NCBI RefSeq assembly: GCF_037024155.1
Contig: NZ_JAYKTS010000018.1
Coordinates: 1-64,000, forward strand
DNA length: 64,000 nt
From: Bacillus sp. 2205SS5-2
GTDB taxonomy: Bacteria; Bacillota; Bacilli; Bacillales; Bacillaceae_K
Direction of reading: 5' to 3'
Shown: positions 34,070-42,320 of the stretch, one piece after another
Layout: each line of letters starts with the position of its first letter
Position numbering within the stretch: position 1 is the stretch's first letter
Position numbers and translations under genes: made by a program
The notes under the pieces: model-generated
Database searches by the model: none
The model's input: the letters and a program-made list of their open reading frames with translations, nothing else
What the model was told of the DNA's origin: nothing

Positions 34070-34200
34070 GAGACAATTAATTTGAAATGAATATCCTTTG
34101 AGAATCATAGTTAGCGAGAGACATTCAAGCAAAAGCACGGAGCAATTTCCGTCCAATCATCAGGAGTAGGATGAAAAATTTAAGGTGATTGCTGCATGAA
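34070..34200 (+). pseudogene. Second decayed 5' end of the same transposase gene
   Basis: An AAGGAG site, then TTG and ISFENHS, RETFKQKHG, SVQSSGVG, GDCC across several stops. It aligns without gaps to the remnant at 22290 (same spacing from the FExH stretch to the CC pair), and the upstream DNA is also similar (TTCTATT ... GAAAC/GAGAC). Only the 5' end of the gene is present in both places. Confidence 0.4.
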
Positions 34201-34929
34201 GAATTCACCAACGCCTCATCATTCGTATTTAAGAAAATTTCATCAATCAGTATGAAAAGTAACCGTAGAGCGGAACAAAAATATGTGAAATTACCACCGC
34301 TCTTAAAAAGAGGGTAGCTAAAAAAAATTACTGCTAGGATTCTTGGTCAAGAGTACAACCGATCGGAGCTAGACTAAAAAAGAATGGGCATGCTTTTCGG
34401 CGGTTTTTCTTATCTCTAAGGAAGTCAATATTCCACTGAATCATATTAATGAGTGCTCTCTATTTTTTCTATTTAAGAGTAAATTAGACTGGTAAATATA
34501 TTGTTAAGTAATCCCATTAGAAAAACCTGATAGGGTCTGCTTGCTGCTATTCTATTGATATAAAGCAGTGAAATCAAATTTTCACCTTGAATATGATATT
34601 TTCTTGCTCTCTTCATTCTATGGGCAAGATTTCTCGGTGAGTGGAAAGTTGAGACGGATTAAAGCGGTAGAATAGGGGGATTCATCAAACTTTATCCGAC
34701 ATCATTCTAAAATAACCTACTTCTATATAAACCTTTCTTCGCTCTCATTAATCTGAATACACGACGATTCTCGCAACTTCCCTCCATTTCCCGGGAAAAT
34801 GCTGGAGCTTGCTGTCGAATCAATCTACAGCAAGCTTAGAAAATTAGTATACGTTTCTACAGTAAGTTTTGATAAAATGAGAGATAATAGAATGTATCAT
34901 CAAGTATACAAACAGAAAGGAGGGAGCAT
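34201..34929. other. Long AT-rich gap before minJ, no gene seen
   Basis: About 730 bp with no open frame of plausible length or context. No repeat copy recognised here. A minJ promoter is expected close to 34870-34900 (GATAAAATGAGAGATAATAG region), not assigned firmly. Confidence 0.4.
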
Positions 34930-36126
34930 ATGATTGAACAGTGGGCAATGGAACTAGGACGAGCAGTCGTGAAATTATTTCTTCATCCACTCTTATATGT
35001 ATCTATTATTGCCGTTTTATTCACAGGTTATTTCCGAATTAGAAGAGAACGGAAAGATTTCCACGTGCGCGTGTATGATATGTATCAGGAGTTACGCAAC
35101 TTGCTGCCGTTAGGATTAGGACTAGGCATGATTTTTTCAGTGATCATTATTGGCACTGGCCTTGCGATTCCATTTAGTGCAATCGTTCTTATAGGTTTTG
35201 TTACTATGATTCTCTTGTTATTTACTAGTTTTCGTTTATTATCTCCCGCTTATAGTGTAGGGATAAGTTATCTTATTTTATCGATTATGGATTATTTTGA
35301 ATGGGAATTTTCCTTCTTAAACATTACAGTATCAGGGCTTGATCTAGAAGAATTGCTACCTTTGACGCTATTGATAGGACTTTTAATTTTAGTTGAAGGC
35401 TTATTTATTCTCATTAATTCTGCTAAGAAAACTTCCCCTACCTTTATTAAAAGTCCAAGAGGGCTAACGGTAGGGGCACATGTATCTAGAAGACTCTGGT
35501 TGCTGCCTCTTTTTATTCTCATTCCAGGTGATGCATTATCTCTTCCCTTCCAGTGGTGGCCTGTTTTATCGGTTGGAGACCAGACATTTTCTATTTTACT
35601 TGTACCTTTTTTAATTGGTTTTCATCAAAAAGTCCAGTCGATGTTACCAAAACGAGCAATTGGGCAAATGGGCAAAAAAGTTATCTGGCTTGGAGGGTTA
35701 GTGACCATCTTTGCAGCGAGTGGCTATTTTGCTGCGATTCTTTCTGTAGTAAGCGTCTTGACCGCAATTATCGGACGAGAGTGGATTACGATGAAGCAGC
35801 GCACAGCAGAAGAGAACCGACCGTATCTTTTCTCTCCACAAGAAAAAGGGGTGAGGGTTTTAGGAATCATCCCTCTATCACCGGCAGATAAAATGGGGCT
35901 AGTGATTGGCGAAATCATTGAAAAAGTGAACGGAATAGTCGTTCGCGACGAAAGAACGTTTTATGAAGCGCTTCAAAAAAATCGGGCATACTGTAAGCTT
36001 GAGGTTCTCGATGTGAACCAGCAGATACGGTTTGTTCAAGGAGCTCTTTATGAAGGTGACCATCACGAACTCGGAATCCTTTTCCCTGTAGACGATGCAA
36101 GGTGGAATCTCGAACAAAGAGCATAG
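34930..36126 (+). CDS. minJ: MinJ, topological determinant of cell division
   Basis: Membrane protein that bridges DivIVA and MinD at the poles and young septa and so blocks division near the poles; also needed for swarming. 398 residues. Several TM segments (VSIIAVLFTGYFRI, LGLGLGMIFSVIIIGTGLAI, FSAIVLIGFVTMILLLFTSF, ELLPLTLLIGLLILVEGLFI) and a C-terminal PDZ domain (GVRVLGIIPLSPADKMGLVI then GEIIEKVNG). AAAGGAGGGAG precedes the ATG. Its position after ctpB equals that of B. subtilis yvjD (minJ). Confidence 0.92.
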   Translation: MIEQWAMELGRAVVKLFLHPLLYVSIIAVLFTGYFRIRRERKDFHVRVYDMYQELRNLLPLGLGLGMIFSVIIIGTGLAIPFSAIVLIGFVTMILLLFTSFRLLSPAYSVGISYLILSIMDYFEWEFSFLNITVSGLDLEELLPLTLLIGLLILVEGLFILINSAKKTSPTFIKSPRGLTVGAHVSRRLWLLPLFILIPGDALSLPFQWWPVLSVGDQTFSILLVPFLIGFHQKVQSMLPKRAIGQMGKKVIWLGGLVTIFAASGYFAAILSVVSVLTAIIGREWITMKQRTAEENRPYLFSPQEKGVRVLGIIPLSPADKMGLVIGEIIEKVNGIVVRDERTFYEALQKNRAYCKLEVLDVNQQIRFVQGALYEGDHHELGILFPVDDARWNLEQRA

Positions 36127-36142
36127 TGATAGTACCACTTGG

Positions 36143-36171
36143 AGCTCAGCTATAAATTAGCTGAGCTTTTC
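36143..36171 (+). terminator. Terminator after minJ
   Basis: Perfect AGCTCAGCTA / TAGCTGAGCT with a 5-base loop and TTTT. Confidence 0.85.
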
Positions 36172-36188
36172 TTAGAAAGGAATGACTT

Positions 36189-37022
36189 ATGAAGAAGAAA
36201 TTAATCTACATTGTCGTTATCGTTTTGGGACTCGCACTTTTCTTGTATAGTCAAAATAACTTCATATCCATCACAAAATATTCTATTCCGTCGGACAATT
36301 TACCTAAATCTTTTCAAGGCTATAAGTTGGTTCATTTAACCGATTTACATAATAAAAACTTTGGCAAAAATCAAGAACCGTTAGTAAGGAAAATTCAAAA
36401 ACAAGCACCAGACCTTATCGTCATTACTGGAGATTTAATTGACAGCAAAAAATACAATGAGGAGATTAGTCTGAATTTAATTCAACAAATTATGGGTATA
36501 GCTCCCGTCTATTTTGTCACTGGAAATCACGAAGCGTGGTCGGGAAAGTTTCCAGCTCTTGAAGAAAAGCTTACGTCGCTTGGTGTGCATATTTTAAGAA
36601 ATGCATCAAAAAAAATAGAGTTAGAGGATGAATTTATTCAACTTGTTGGGCTAGAGGATCCAGCATTTGCTACTAGTATAGGATCCGAATCCGGAGCAAC
36701 CACGATCTCTCTTCAACAAGCAGTGCCAACAGAAGAAGGATTTACGGTGGTGCTTGCTCATCGACCAGAGCATTTCTTGCTTTATGCAGAGCAAAAGGTT
36801 GATTTGATTTTGGCAGGTCATGCGCATGGTGGCCAAGTCAGAATCCCTTTAATCGGCGGCTTAGTGGCACCCAATCAAGGTTTTCTCCCCAAATATGATT
36901 ATGGACGTTTTGAACAAAATCAATCGACCATGATTGTAGGGAGAGGGTTGGGAAATAGTATTATTCCTCAAAGAATATTTAACTCCCCAGAGCTTGTTGT
37001 GATTACATTAGAGCAAGAATAG
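36189..37022 (+). CDS. Membrane-anchored metallophosphoesterase
   Basis: Calcineurin-like phosphoesterase of the YkoQ/YaeI type; substrates unknown, possibly lipid-linked phosphate esters. 277 residues. N-terminal anchor (KKKLIYIVVIVLGLALFLYS). The metal motifs are complete and in order: HLTDLHN, ITGDLID, TGNHEAW, LAHRPEH, and GHAHGGQVRIP. AGAAAGGAATG lies before the ATG. It stands alone between the minJ terminator and a gap, so it has its own promoter. Confidence 0.9.
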   Translation: MKKKLIYIVVIVLGLALFLYSQNNFISITKYSIPSDNLPKSFQGYKLVHLTDLHNKNFGKNQEPLVRKIQKQAPDLIVITGDLIDSKKYNEEISLNLIQQIMGIAPVYFVTGNHEAWSGKFPALEEKLTSLGVHILRNASKKIELEDEFIQLVGLEDPAFATSIGSESGATTISLQQAVPTEEGFTVVLAHRPEHFLLYAEQKVDLILAGHAHGGQVRIPLIGGLVAPNQGFLPKYDYGRFEQNQSTMIVGRGLGNSIIPQRIFNSPELVVITLEQE

Positions 37023-37419
37023 AGATTAAGCGGTGAAAACGGGCGTTGATTAGTAGAAAGGGTAGATATTCAATCTGTGTGCCCTCTTCTGTGTTTGGAT
37101 TAAGATAAAAATGTACCGAAAAAAGAACAATGAAATTGATCAAGGTATTTTTAGACTTTGGAAATGTAATGGGTTGGAATTGTTGGACTTTTACTGTTTA
37201 TTATTCTTTAATGGAGGCGCAAGGAGTGTAACGAAGAAATACGTTAAGTTTTATCGCCCTTCGTTCTCAATAAGTGGGTTACTGTTTTCATTCGTATATT
37301 ATTTTTCTTGAGGACAAGAAGACCACAATCATAAGGGAAAAGCTCAGACTAAAACAGAAAAGTTGAATCTTAGTGTGAGACTAGCTATACTCATACCAAG
37401 AAAATGGAGGAGGAAGAAA
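37023..37419. other. Gap without supported gene
   Basis: A 66-codon open frame (37111-37311) has no ribosome site or family likeness. Another frame of the same DNA reads a hydrophobic stretch (VGIVGLLLFIIL) broken by stops, which may be a fragment of a lost membrane gene. Confidence 0.35.
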
Positions 37420-38175
37420 ATGAAACTTGCCATTATAACAGGGGCTTCAAAAGGCTTGGGAGCAGCATTAGCTTTTAATTTACTCGAGAAGAATATCGGA
37501 ATCGTTTCCATTTCAAGAACGAAAAATGAAGAATTAGAAAATTTTGCGAAGGAGACATCCACTTTTTTTCAACATTATCCTTGTGATTTATCACAACGAG
37601 ACGACACGCTCCAAACTATGAACAAGGTGATTTCAGAGATTCAGCAACTCAATCCTGACACTCTCTATCTTGTTAACAATGCAGCCATGGTTGGCCCCGT
37701 TGAAAAAGTAGGGAATATTTCCCCAATAGAGCTTGAAAAAAGTTTACATGTGAATATTCTAGCTCCTATGCTGATTGTGAATTTACTTCTTCCAACATTT
37801 GCGTTAACCTCAACAGAACTGATTGTCGTGAATGTTAGTTCAGGTGCCGCCTATCGTCCCATTTCCGGCTGGAGCGTCTATGGACCGACAAAAGCGGCTT
37901 TAAATCTATTTACGGAAACTGCATCACTAGAGCAGGAGGGTGTGAAAAACCCAGCTACGTTTATCGCCTTTAATCCTGGCATCATGGATACAGATATGCA
38001 GCTGGAAATTCGCTCATCTCACAAGGATTCCTTTAAAGACGTTGCAAAGTTTCAAGAATATAAAGAAAAAAATGTTTTAAGAACGCCAACTCTTGTGGCT
38101 GACAAATTAGCTTCTCTTCTCGATGAAGGGAAGTTAGAGACTGGAAAAACCTATGCCATTAATGAGCTGCTTTAA
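37420..38175 (+). CDS. Short-chain dehydrogenase, YueD/benzil reductase-like
   Basis: NADPH-dependent carbonyl reductase of the sepiapterin-reductase-like SDR branch. 251 residues. Rossmann motif ITGASKGLGAALA, NNAAMVG, and the active site Ser with YGPTKAALN (YxxxK) are intact. The GDxD-type end GIMDTDMQLEIRSSH is typical of the branch, which in B. subtilis contains YueD, an (S)-benzoin-forming benzil reductase. The ATG at 37420 has GGAGGAGG upstream; a longer frame from 37363 has none. The natural substrate is unknown. Confidence 0.88.
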   Translation: MKLAIITGASKGLGAALAFNLLEKNIGIVSISRTKNEELENFAKETSTFFQHYPCDLSQRDDTLQTMNKVISEIQQLNPDTLYLVNNAAMVGPVEKVGNISPIELEKSLHVNILAPMLIVNLLLPTFALTSTELIVVNVSSGAAYRPISGWSVYGPTKAALNLFTETASLEQEGVKNPATFIAFNPGIMDTDMQLEIRSSHKDSFKDVAKFQEYKEKNVLRTPTLVADKLASLLDEGKLETGKTYAINELL

Positions 38176-38203
38176 AACGGATGAATCTTCATCCGTTTTT
38201 TTA
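38174..38203 (+). terminator. Terminator after the SDR gene
   Basis: AACGGATGA / TCATCCGTT stem with 4-base loop and a T-run. The T-run overlaps the left target-duplication copy of the next repeat. Confidence 0.85.
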
Positions 38204-38207
38204 TAAA

Positions 38208-38314
38208 TGCAGTTTTTGCAAAGTTTGTGGCTTTTCGAATCAGTCTATAAATTGTGAAATGGGCGATTTAATCAAAAATCAGATGAGATAGCCACAATGT
38301 GTACGAAAAGAGCC
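38208..38314. repeat. Intergenic repeat, 107-bp internally deleted copy
   Basis: The left end TGCAGTTTTTGCAAAGTTTG and right end GCCACAATGTGTACGAAAAG then AGCC are canonical, but the middle third (the GCTTTGTTTCGGGGCATC block) is missing. Flanked by TTTATAAA and TTTGTAAA, 7 of 8 identical. A fragment of another left end (AGCTGTTTTCGAAG) follows at 38323. Confidence 0.7.
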
Positions 38315-38498
38315 TTTGTAAAAGCTGTTTTCGAAGCGTTTTTTAGAATTCTTTGGATGAATTCACGGCCAATATAGATCTTGAATTAATATGAAGAACC
38401 TATCGTAGTAAAATACCTGAAATGTGACTTTTCATAAGAATTTCAGCTTTTTGAAGCAGGGAATAGTCAAGTTACTAAGCAATGAAAGGAAGAGGCTA

Positions 38499-39134
38499 AT
38501 GGGGATACACCAATATTTTAAAAGTTTGTCCGATCTAGAAAAAATTTATCGTTGCCCGGGTAAATTTAAATACGATGAGCATTCCGTCGCAAGTCATTCT
38601 TTTAAGGTCACGAAAATAGCTCAATTTTTAGGGACAGTTGAAGAAAAAGAAGGGAAAGAAGTGGATTGGAAATCTCTTTATGAGAAAGCACTGAACCATG
38701 ATTATGCAGAATTATTTACTGGGGATATTAAAACACCTGTGAAGTATGCCTCAGTAGAACTGCGGAAGTTATTTAGTGAAGTTGAAGAAGAAATGACGAA
38801 GAAATTTGTCACGAAAGAAATTCCACCAGCGTATCAAGAAGTCTATTTACATCGTTTACAAGAAGGAAAAGATGACTCTTTAGAAGGAAGAATTTTGTCA
38901 GTGGCTGATAAAATTGATCTCTTATATGAATCATTTGGCGAGATTCAAAAGGGTAATCCAGAACCGCTGTTTTTTGAAATTTATCAAGAAGCATTGAGTA
39001 CGATTTTAATTTATAAAAAATTAACATCAGTACAGTATTTTCTCAAAGTGGTGTTGCCTGATATGCTTTCAGAAAAATTTATCCCTCAAAATGAACTTCG
39101 GTCGATTACAAAGAAGATTATTGACCGGGACTAA
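38499..39134 (+). CDS. HD-domain hydrolase, YfbR-like nucleotidase family
   Basis: Metal-dependent phosphohydrolase of the HD superfamily, close in layout to the 5'-deoxynucleotidase YfbR. 211 residues. Metal ligands: His in SVASHSFKVTK, the HD pair in LNHDYAELFTGDI, and a distal Asp in VADKIDLLYES. The ATG at 38499 follows AAAGGAAGAGG; the longer frame from 38424 lacks conserved sequence. It is followed by csbA after 71 bp. Substrate is inferred only from family. Confidence 0.82.
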   Translation: MGIHQYFKSLSDLEKIYRCPGKFKYDEHSVASHSFKVTKIAQFLGTVEEKEGKEVDWKSLYEKALNHDYAELFTGDIKTPVKYASVELRKLFSEVEEEMTKKFVTKEIPPAYQEVYLHRLQEGKDDSLEGRILSVADKIDLLYESFGEIQKGNPEPLFFEIYQEALSTILIYKKLTSVQYFLKVVLPDMLSEKFIPQNELRSITKKIIDRD

Positions 39135-39205
39135 GTAAAGAACGCTTTTCATGATAGCGGGAATAAGGTAAGATGAGTAATGGATAAGACCAAGGAGTGA
39201 ATACG

Positions 39206-39436
39206 ATGACGAAAGTATTGTTAGCTATTTTCTTACCAGGCTTGTTAGTCGTGTTTTTTGCCAGAGTTACGTACAGTCACTTTGTCGCCCTCGCCTTAAC
39301 CGTTGCCCTAATTACCGCTTCAGTTTATAAGGGGTATACTGATACGTGGCTACTGATTGTCGTTGATGCGGCATCGTTAACAGCTGGTTTTTGGTATGCA
39401 AATCAAATGAGACTAAAAGCAAAAAAAAGTGCCTAA
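39206..39436 (+). CDS. csbA: CsbA, small membrane protein of the sigma-B regulon
   Basis: 76 residues, the same length as B. subtilis CsbA. Two to three hydrophobic helices (KVLLAIFLPGLLVVFFARVT, FVALALTVALITASVYKGY, WLLIVVDAASLTAGFWYANQ) and a basic C-terminus. The ATG at 39206 has AAGGAG 9 bases upstream; the GTG at 39197 directly abuts it. Function unknown; in B. subtilis it is controlled by the general stress factor sigma-B and precedes uvrBA, as here. Confidence 0.88.
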   Translation: MTKVLLAIFLPGLLVVFFARVTYSHFVALALTVALITASVYKGYTDTWLLIVVDAASLTAGFWYANQMRLKAKKSA

Positions 39437-39571
39437 GCAGAAAAGGAAGGATACCTTTTGGCTTGAGCATTTTTTTGTGTGCGAAAAACCAAGTCAGAAA
39501 TGTATCTTAAAAATAGGAACTGTAACGCTCCATTATTGATAACGTCAAAGTTGATAGCTGTGATTTAATAA

Positions 39572-39731
39572 GGCTGTTTTCGGAAAGATTTTGGCTATTC
39601 GAATGAGCCTTCCTATCATGATGAAGAATGACTTCGAGCATCTTTTCGCATCATTTTCAACCCGTAATGAAGTAAAGGGTGTTTCTATCCTTTTTTTGTA
39701 TGCTATAGCAAAAAAGTATGCGAATAGAGCC
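39572..39731. repeat. Intergenic repeat, 160-bp copy, alternative core
   Basis: Left end GGCTGTTTTCGGAAAGATTT, right end GTATGCGAATAGAGCC. The core (CTTCCTATCATGATGAAGAA ... TTTTTTTGTATGCTATAGC) is shared with 18779-18936. Flanked by TTTAATAA and ATTAATAA, 7 of 8 identical. It ends 43 bp upstream of the cstB-like promoter. Confidence 0.72.
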
Positions 39732-39773
39732 ATTAATAAAAATATCATCCATTTATAGAGTGGAGCAACATAG

Positions 39774-39801
39774 TTGACTTTTATACCGTAGGGGGTATAA
39801 T
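39774..39801 (+). promoter_or_regulatory. Promoter with CsoR/CstR-like operator
   Basis: -35 TTGACT, 16-base spacer, -10 TATAAT. The spacer and -10 hold the inverted repeat TATACC-N6-GGTATA with a G-run (ATACCGTAGGGGGTAT). This is the form of operators bound by CsoR-family repressors (copper CsoR, persulfide-sensing CstR). Because the gene downstream removes persulfide, CstR is the more likely regulator. Confidence 0.68.
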
Positions 39802-39882
39802 AATGAATAGAACAACAATGAGAAAAAGTAACTAAAAGCAATGATAGAAAACCAAGCTGGAAAAATTGAAGGAGGTAATACA

Positions 39883-41319
39883 ATGTTTTTTCGAAGCTTT
39901 TTTGATGAGAATCTTGCCCAATACTCTTATTTAGTAGGGTGCCAACGGACTGGTGAAGCCATTGTCATTGATCCAGCACGTGACACATCCTTATACCAAG
40001 AAACAGCTACAAATGAAGGGTTTAACCTAGTCGCAGCAGCTGAAACGCATATACATGCCGATTTTGTCTCAGGTGCACGTCAAATGGCAGAAGACTATGG
40101 AACACTGCTCTATCTTTCAGATGAAGGCGATGAAAACTGGAAGTATCGTTATTTAGATGAAGTGAAGCATGAACTTGTGAGGGATGAATCGGTCTTTTAT
40201 ATCGGAAATATAGAATTTAAGGTCTTCCATACCCCGGGGCATACCCCAGAAAGTATTTCGTTTTTGCTGACGGATAAAGGGGGCGGCTCATCTGTACCAA
40301 TGGGAATATTCACAGGAGATTTTGTGTTTGTTGGAGATGTTGGACGCCCTGATTTACTTGAAAAAGCCGCTGGAGTGAAAGGGACCGCTGATATTGGAGC
40401 GAAAGACATGTTCCATTCGGTCAAAAAATTCAAAGAGCTTCCTGATTATGTAATGGTGTGGCCAGGGCACGGTGCTGGCAGTGCCTGTGGAAAGTCATTA
40501 GGCGCAGTTCCATTTTCAACTGTGGGTTATGAAAAGAAAAATAACTGGGCGTTCCTTATGAACGATGAAGAATCCTTTATAGCAGAGTTATTAAAAGATC
40601 AACCAGAACCACCAACTTATTTTGCGATGATGAAGAAAGTAAATAAAGAAGGTCCTGCCTTATTAACGAGAGAAGTTAAAGCGACCATCTACGATAAAAA
40701 TGATTTAGAAAATCTGCTGCAAAAAGAGAAGACGGTCTTAATTGATTCTCGATCACAATCCGAATTTTCCACTAGCCATATCGAAGGATCCATCAACATC
40801 CCTTATAACAAAGGATTTGCCAATTGGGCGGGATGGCTGTTTGAATACGATGAAAACTTAGTCATTCTTGCAGCGGAAGACCATCGAGATGAACTTCAAC
40901 TTGCCTTAGAGTCGATTGGATTAGACAGAATCGTTTCTTATGTGGCTCCTGAAGTGTTAGGCCAATACGAGAGTACGCTTGAACAGTATGAATATATTGA
41001 GGCGGATCAACTAGTTGCTCAATACGAGGACGACTCGACTTATGTGATAGATATTCGCAAACAAAGCGAATGGAATGAAGGGCATCTTCCAACAGCACAT
41101 CATCATTTATTAGGGAATTTACGAAAACAAGGCGATCGAATTCCGCGTAATAAAAAACTGATTGTGCACTGTCAATCAGGTACACGTTCAGCTATTGGAA
41201 CAAGTGTATTACAGGCAATGGGCTATAAAAACATCCATAATTATAGTGGTGGATTCTCCGATTGGAAAAATAAAAACCATCCAATCGATATGAAAGATCC
41301 TTCCCAAAAAAGGAATTGA
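39883..41319 (+). CDS. Persulfide dioxygenase-rhodanese fusion (CstB-like)
   Basis: Sulfide-detoxification enzyme: non-heme iron persulfide dioxygenase fused to rhodanese, oxidising low-molecular-weight persulfides. 478 residues. Metallo-beta-lactamase domain about 1-240 with AETHIHADFVSG, HTPGHTPES, DVGRPDL and WPGHGAGSACG. A first rhodanese-like domain (about 270-360) lacks the catalytic Cys. The second has it in VHCQSGTRSAIG. GGAGG lies before the ATG at 39883; the longer frame from 39841 is unlikely. A CsoR/CstR-type operator overlaps the promoter. The last residues appear to derive from the tauE deletion junction. Confidence 0.88.
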   Translation: MFFRSFFDENLAQYSYLVGCQRTGEAIVIDPARDTSLYQETATNEGFNLVAAAETHIHADFVSGARQMAEDYGTLLYLSDEGDENWKYRYLDEVKHELVRDESVFYIGNIEFKVFHTPGHTPESISFLLTDKGGGSSVPMGIFTGDFVFVGDVGRPDLLEKAAGVKGTADIGAKDMFHSVKKFKELPDYVMVWPGHGAGSACGKSLGAVPFSTVGYEKKNNWAFLMNDEESFIAELLKDQPEPPTYFAMMKKVNKEGPALLTREVKATIYDKNDLENLLQKEKTVLIDSRSQSEFSTSHIEGSINIPYNKGFANWAGWLFEYDENLVILAAEDHRDELQLALESIGLDRIVSYVAPEVLGQYESTLEQYEYIEADQLVAQYEDDSTYVIDIRKQSEWNEGHLPTAHHHLLGNLRKQGDRIPRNKKLIVHCQSGTRSAIGTSVLQAMGYKNIHNYSGGFSDWKNKNHPIDMKDPSQKRN

Positions 41320-41593
41320 CGATCTGCCGTTGGATCAAGTGAAATTTAACCGATTGCTGGCTGCATCTTTAGCCCTCATCATTGGAATTGGGGCAGGGAT
41401 TGTGGGAGCAGCAGGTGCCTTTTTATTAGTACCGATTATGCTGGTCGTAGTGAAGATTCCAACAAGAATGACGATTGCCTCCCCATTAGGAGCGGAATTT
41501 GGTCAGAAAATAAATACCAAGTTTCTACAGTGGTTTTTAGCTCTACTTATTTTAGGAACAACGATAAAAATTTGGATTAATTTAATATTATAG
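41300..41593 (+). pseudogene. TauE/SafE sulfite exporter remnant with two deletions
   Basis: Only parts of the C-terminal half of a TauE/SafE (TSUP) permease remain: PKKGIDDLPLDQVKFN, then GIGAGIVGAAGAFLLVPIML, KIPTRMTIASPLG, and FGQKINTKFLQWFLALLILG. Family members of about 260 residues have roughly 150 more residues before the first part and about 50 between TIAS.L and GAxxGQK.NTK. Both are missing; the first deletion joins the remnant, in another frame, to the end of the cstB-like gene. The internal one may have used the similar IAS-L repeats. cst operons in Staphylococcus pair these two genes, so an exporter was probably lost. Confidence 0.75.
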
Positions 41594-41661
41594 GCGGTTT
41601 TGGCAGCAAGATATGTTCCGTCGATAGTCAAAGTGAAGAGCAACAATGAATACGAAAAAAT
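41593..41661. repeat. Intergenic repeat, 69-bp degenerate copy
   Basis: GGCGGTTTTGGCAGCAAG at the left and GAGCAACAATGAATACGAAA at the right. Flanked by ATATTATA and CTATTATA, 7 of 8 identical. It lies immediately after the tauE remnant stop. Confidence 0.5.
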
Positions 41662-41684
41662 CTATTATAACGATTTTTAGAAAT

Positions 41685-41725
41685 GGCGGTACTCTAATGA
41701 AAAACAGTAGAGTTCTGCCTTTTTT
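41685..41725 (+). terminator. Terminator before the uvrB region
   Basis: GGCGGTACTCTA / TAGAGTTCTGCC (one mismatch, one G-U) with an 11-base loop and six T. Confidence 0.75.
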
Positions 41726-41893
41726 GTGTTTCAAATGAGAAATTAGCGGAACAGTCTCTCATTGTACTTTGTTTATTGGCTTACTCACTGAAATGAAGGC
41801 ATTTCCAACTAAAATCTAAGGTCGTCATGTCGCTCTTCTTTTACGAATAGGGACCACCTGGAAGAGTATCAAAAAACCGTGAGTTTAATAAAT

Positions 41894-41907
41894 CAAACAA
41901 ATGTTCG
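41894..41907 (+). promoter_or_regulatory. LexA (SOS) box of uvrBA
   Basis: CAAACAAATGTTCG fits the Bacillus LexA consensus CGAACRNRYGTTCG at 13 of 14 positions. A TAGAAT at 41940-41945 may be the -10 element. uvrBA is a known SOS operon in B. subtilis. Confidence 0.8.
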
Positions 41908-42120
41908 CTTTTTATTGGTTAAACTAGTTTAAATTGTGGTAGAATGGGGATAAAGTTAGAGTAGAAAGTGTATACCTATTATCGACCATAAAACATTGAA
42001 CCAAACAACAAGTACATAGAGCATGTGGAAGGGATAATACCGCCCTTTATAGCCTGAAATAATCAATACTCCATCATGACAGATAACAGATCCTCTACGA
42101 TTAGAAATGTTCTTATACAA

Positions 42121-42280
42121 GGCTTTTTTCACAAAGTTTGCTGATTTTCAAACCAGTTTATAAACGGTGATATTGCTTTGTTCCGGGACATTTTTTCACT
42201 AATTTCTGATGTGAATTACCCGCAAAATGGAGGATTCTATCTAAAAGTAGACTAAATAACAGTAAGGTATACAAATAGCC
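42121..42280. repeat. Intergenic repeat, 160-bp copy, in the uvrB leader
   Basis: Left GGCTTTTTTCACAAAGTTTG, core TATAAACGGTGATATTGCTT then TGTTCCGGGACAT, right AAGGTATACAAATAGCC. Flanked by TTATACAA and TTATATAA, 7 of 8 identical. It lies between the LexA box and the uvrB start, so it is in the 5' untranslated region of the SOS transcript. Confidence 0.72.
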
Positions 42281-42320
42281 TTATATAAAGAATGAATTGA
42301 AGCTGATAGGAGGCTTACCA

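Noticed and set aside
37111-37311. 66-codon open frame as a gene
   Set aside because: No ribosome-binding site, no recognisable family, and low-complexity composition in a gap.
41330-41593. 87-residue protein as an intact small membrane protein
   Set aside because: It consists of two separate pieces of the TauE C-terminal half joined by a deletion and has no good ribosome site.
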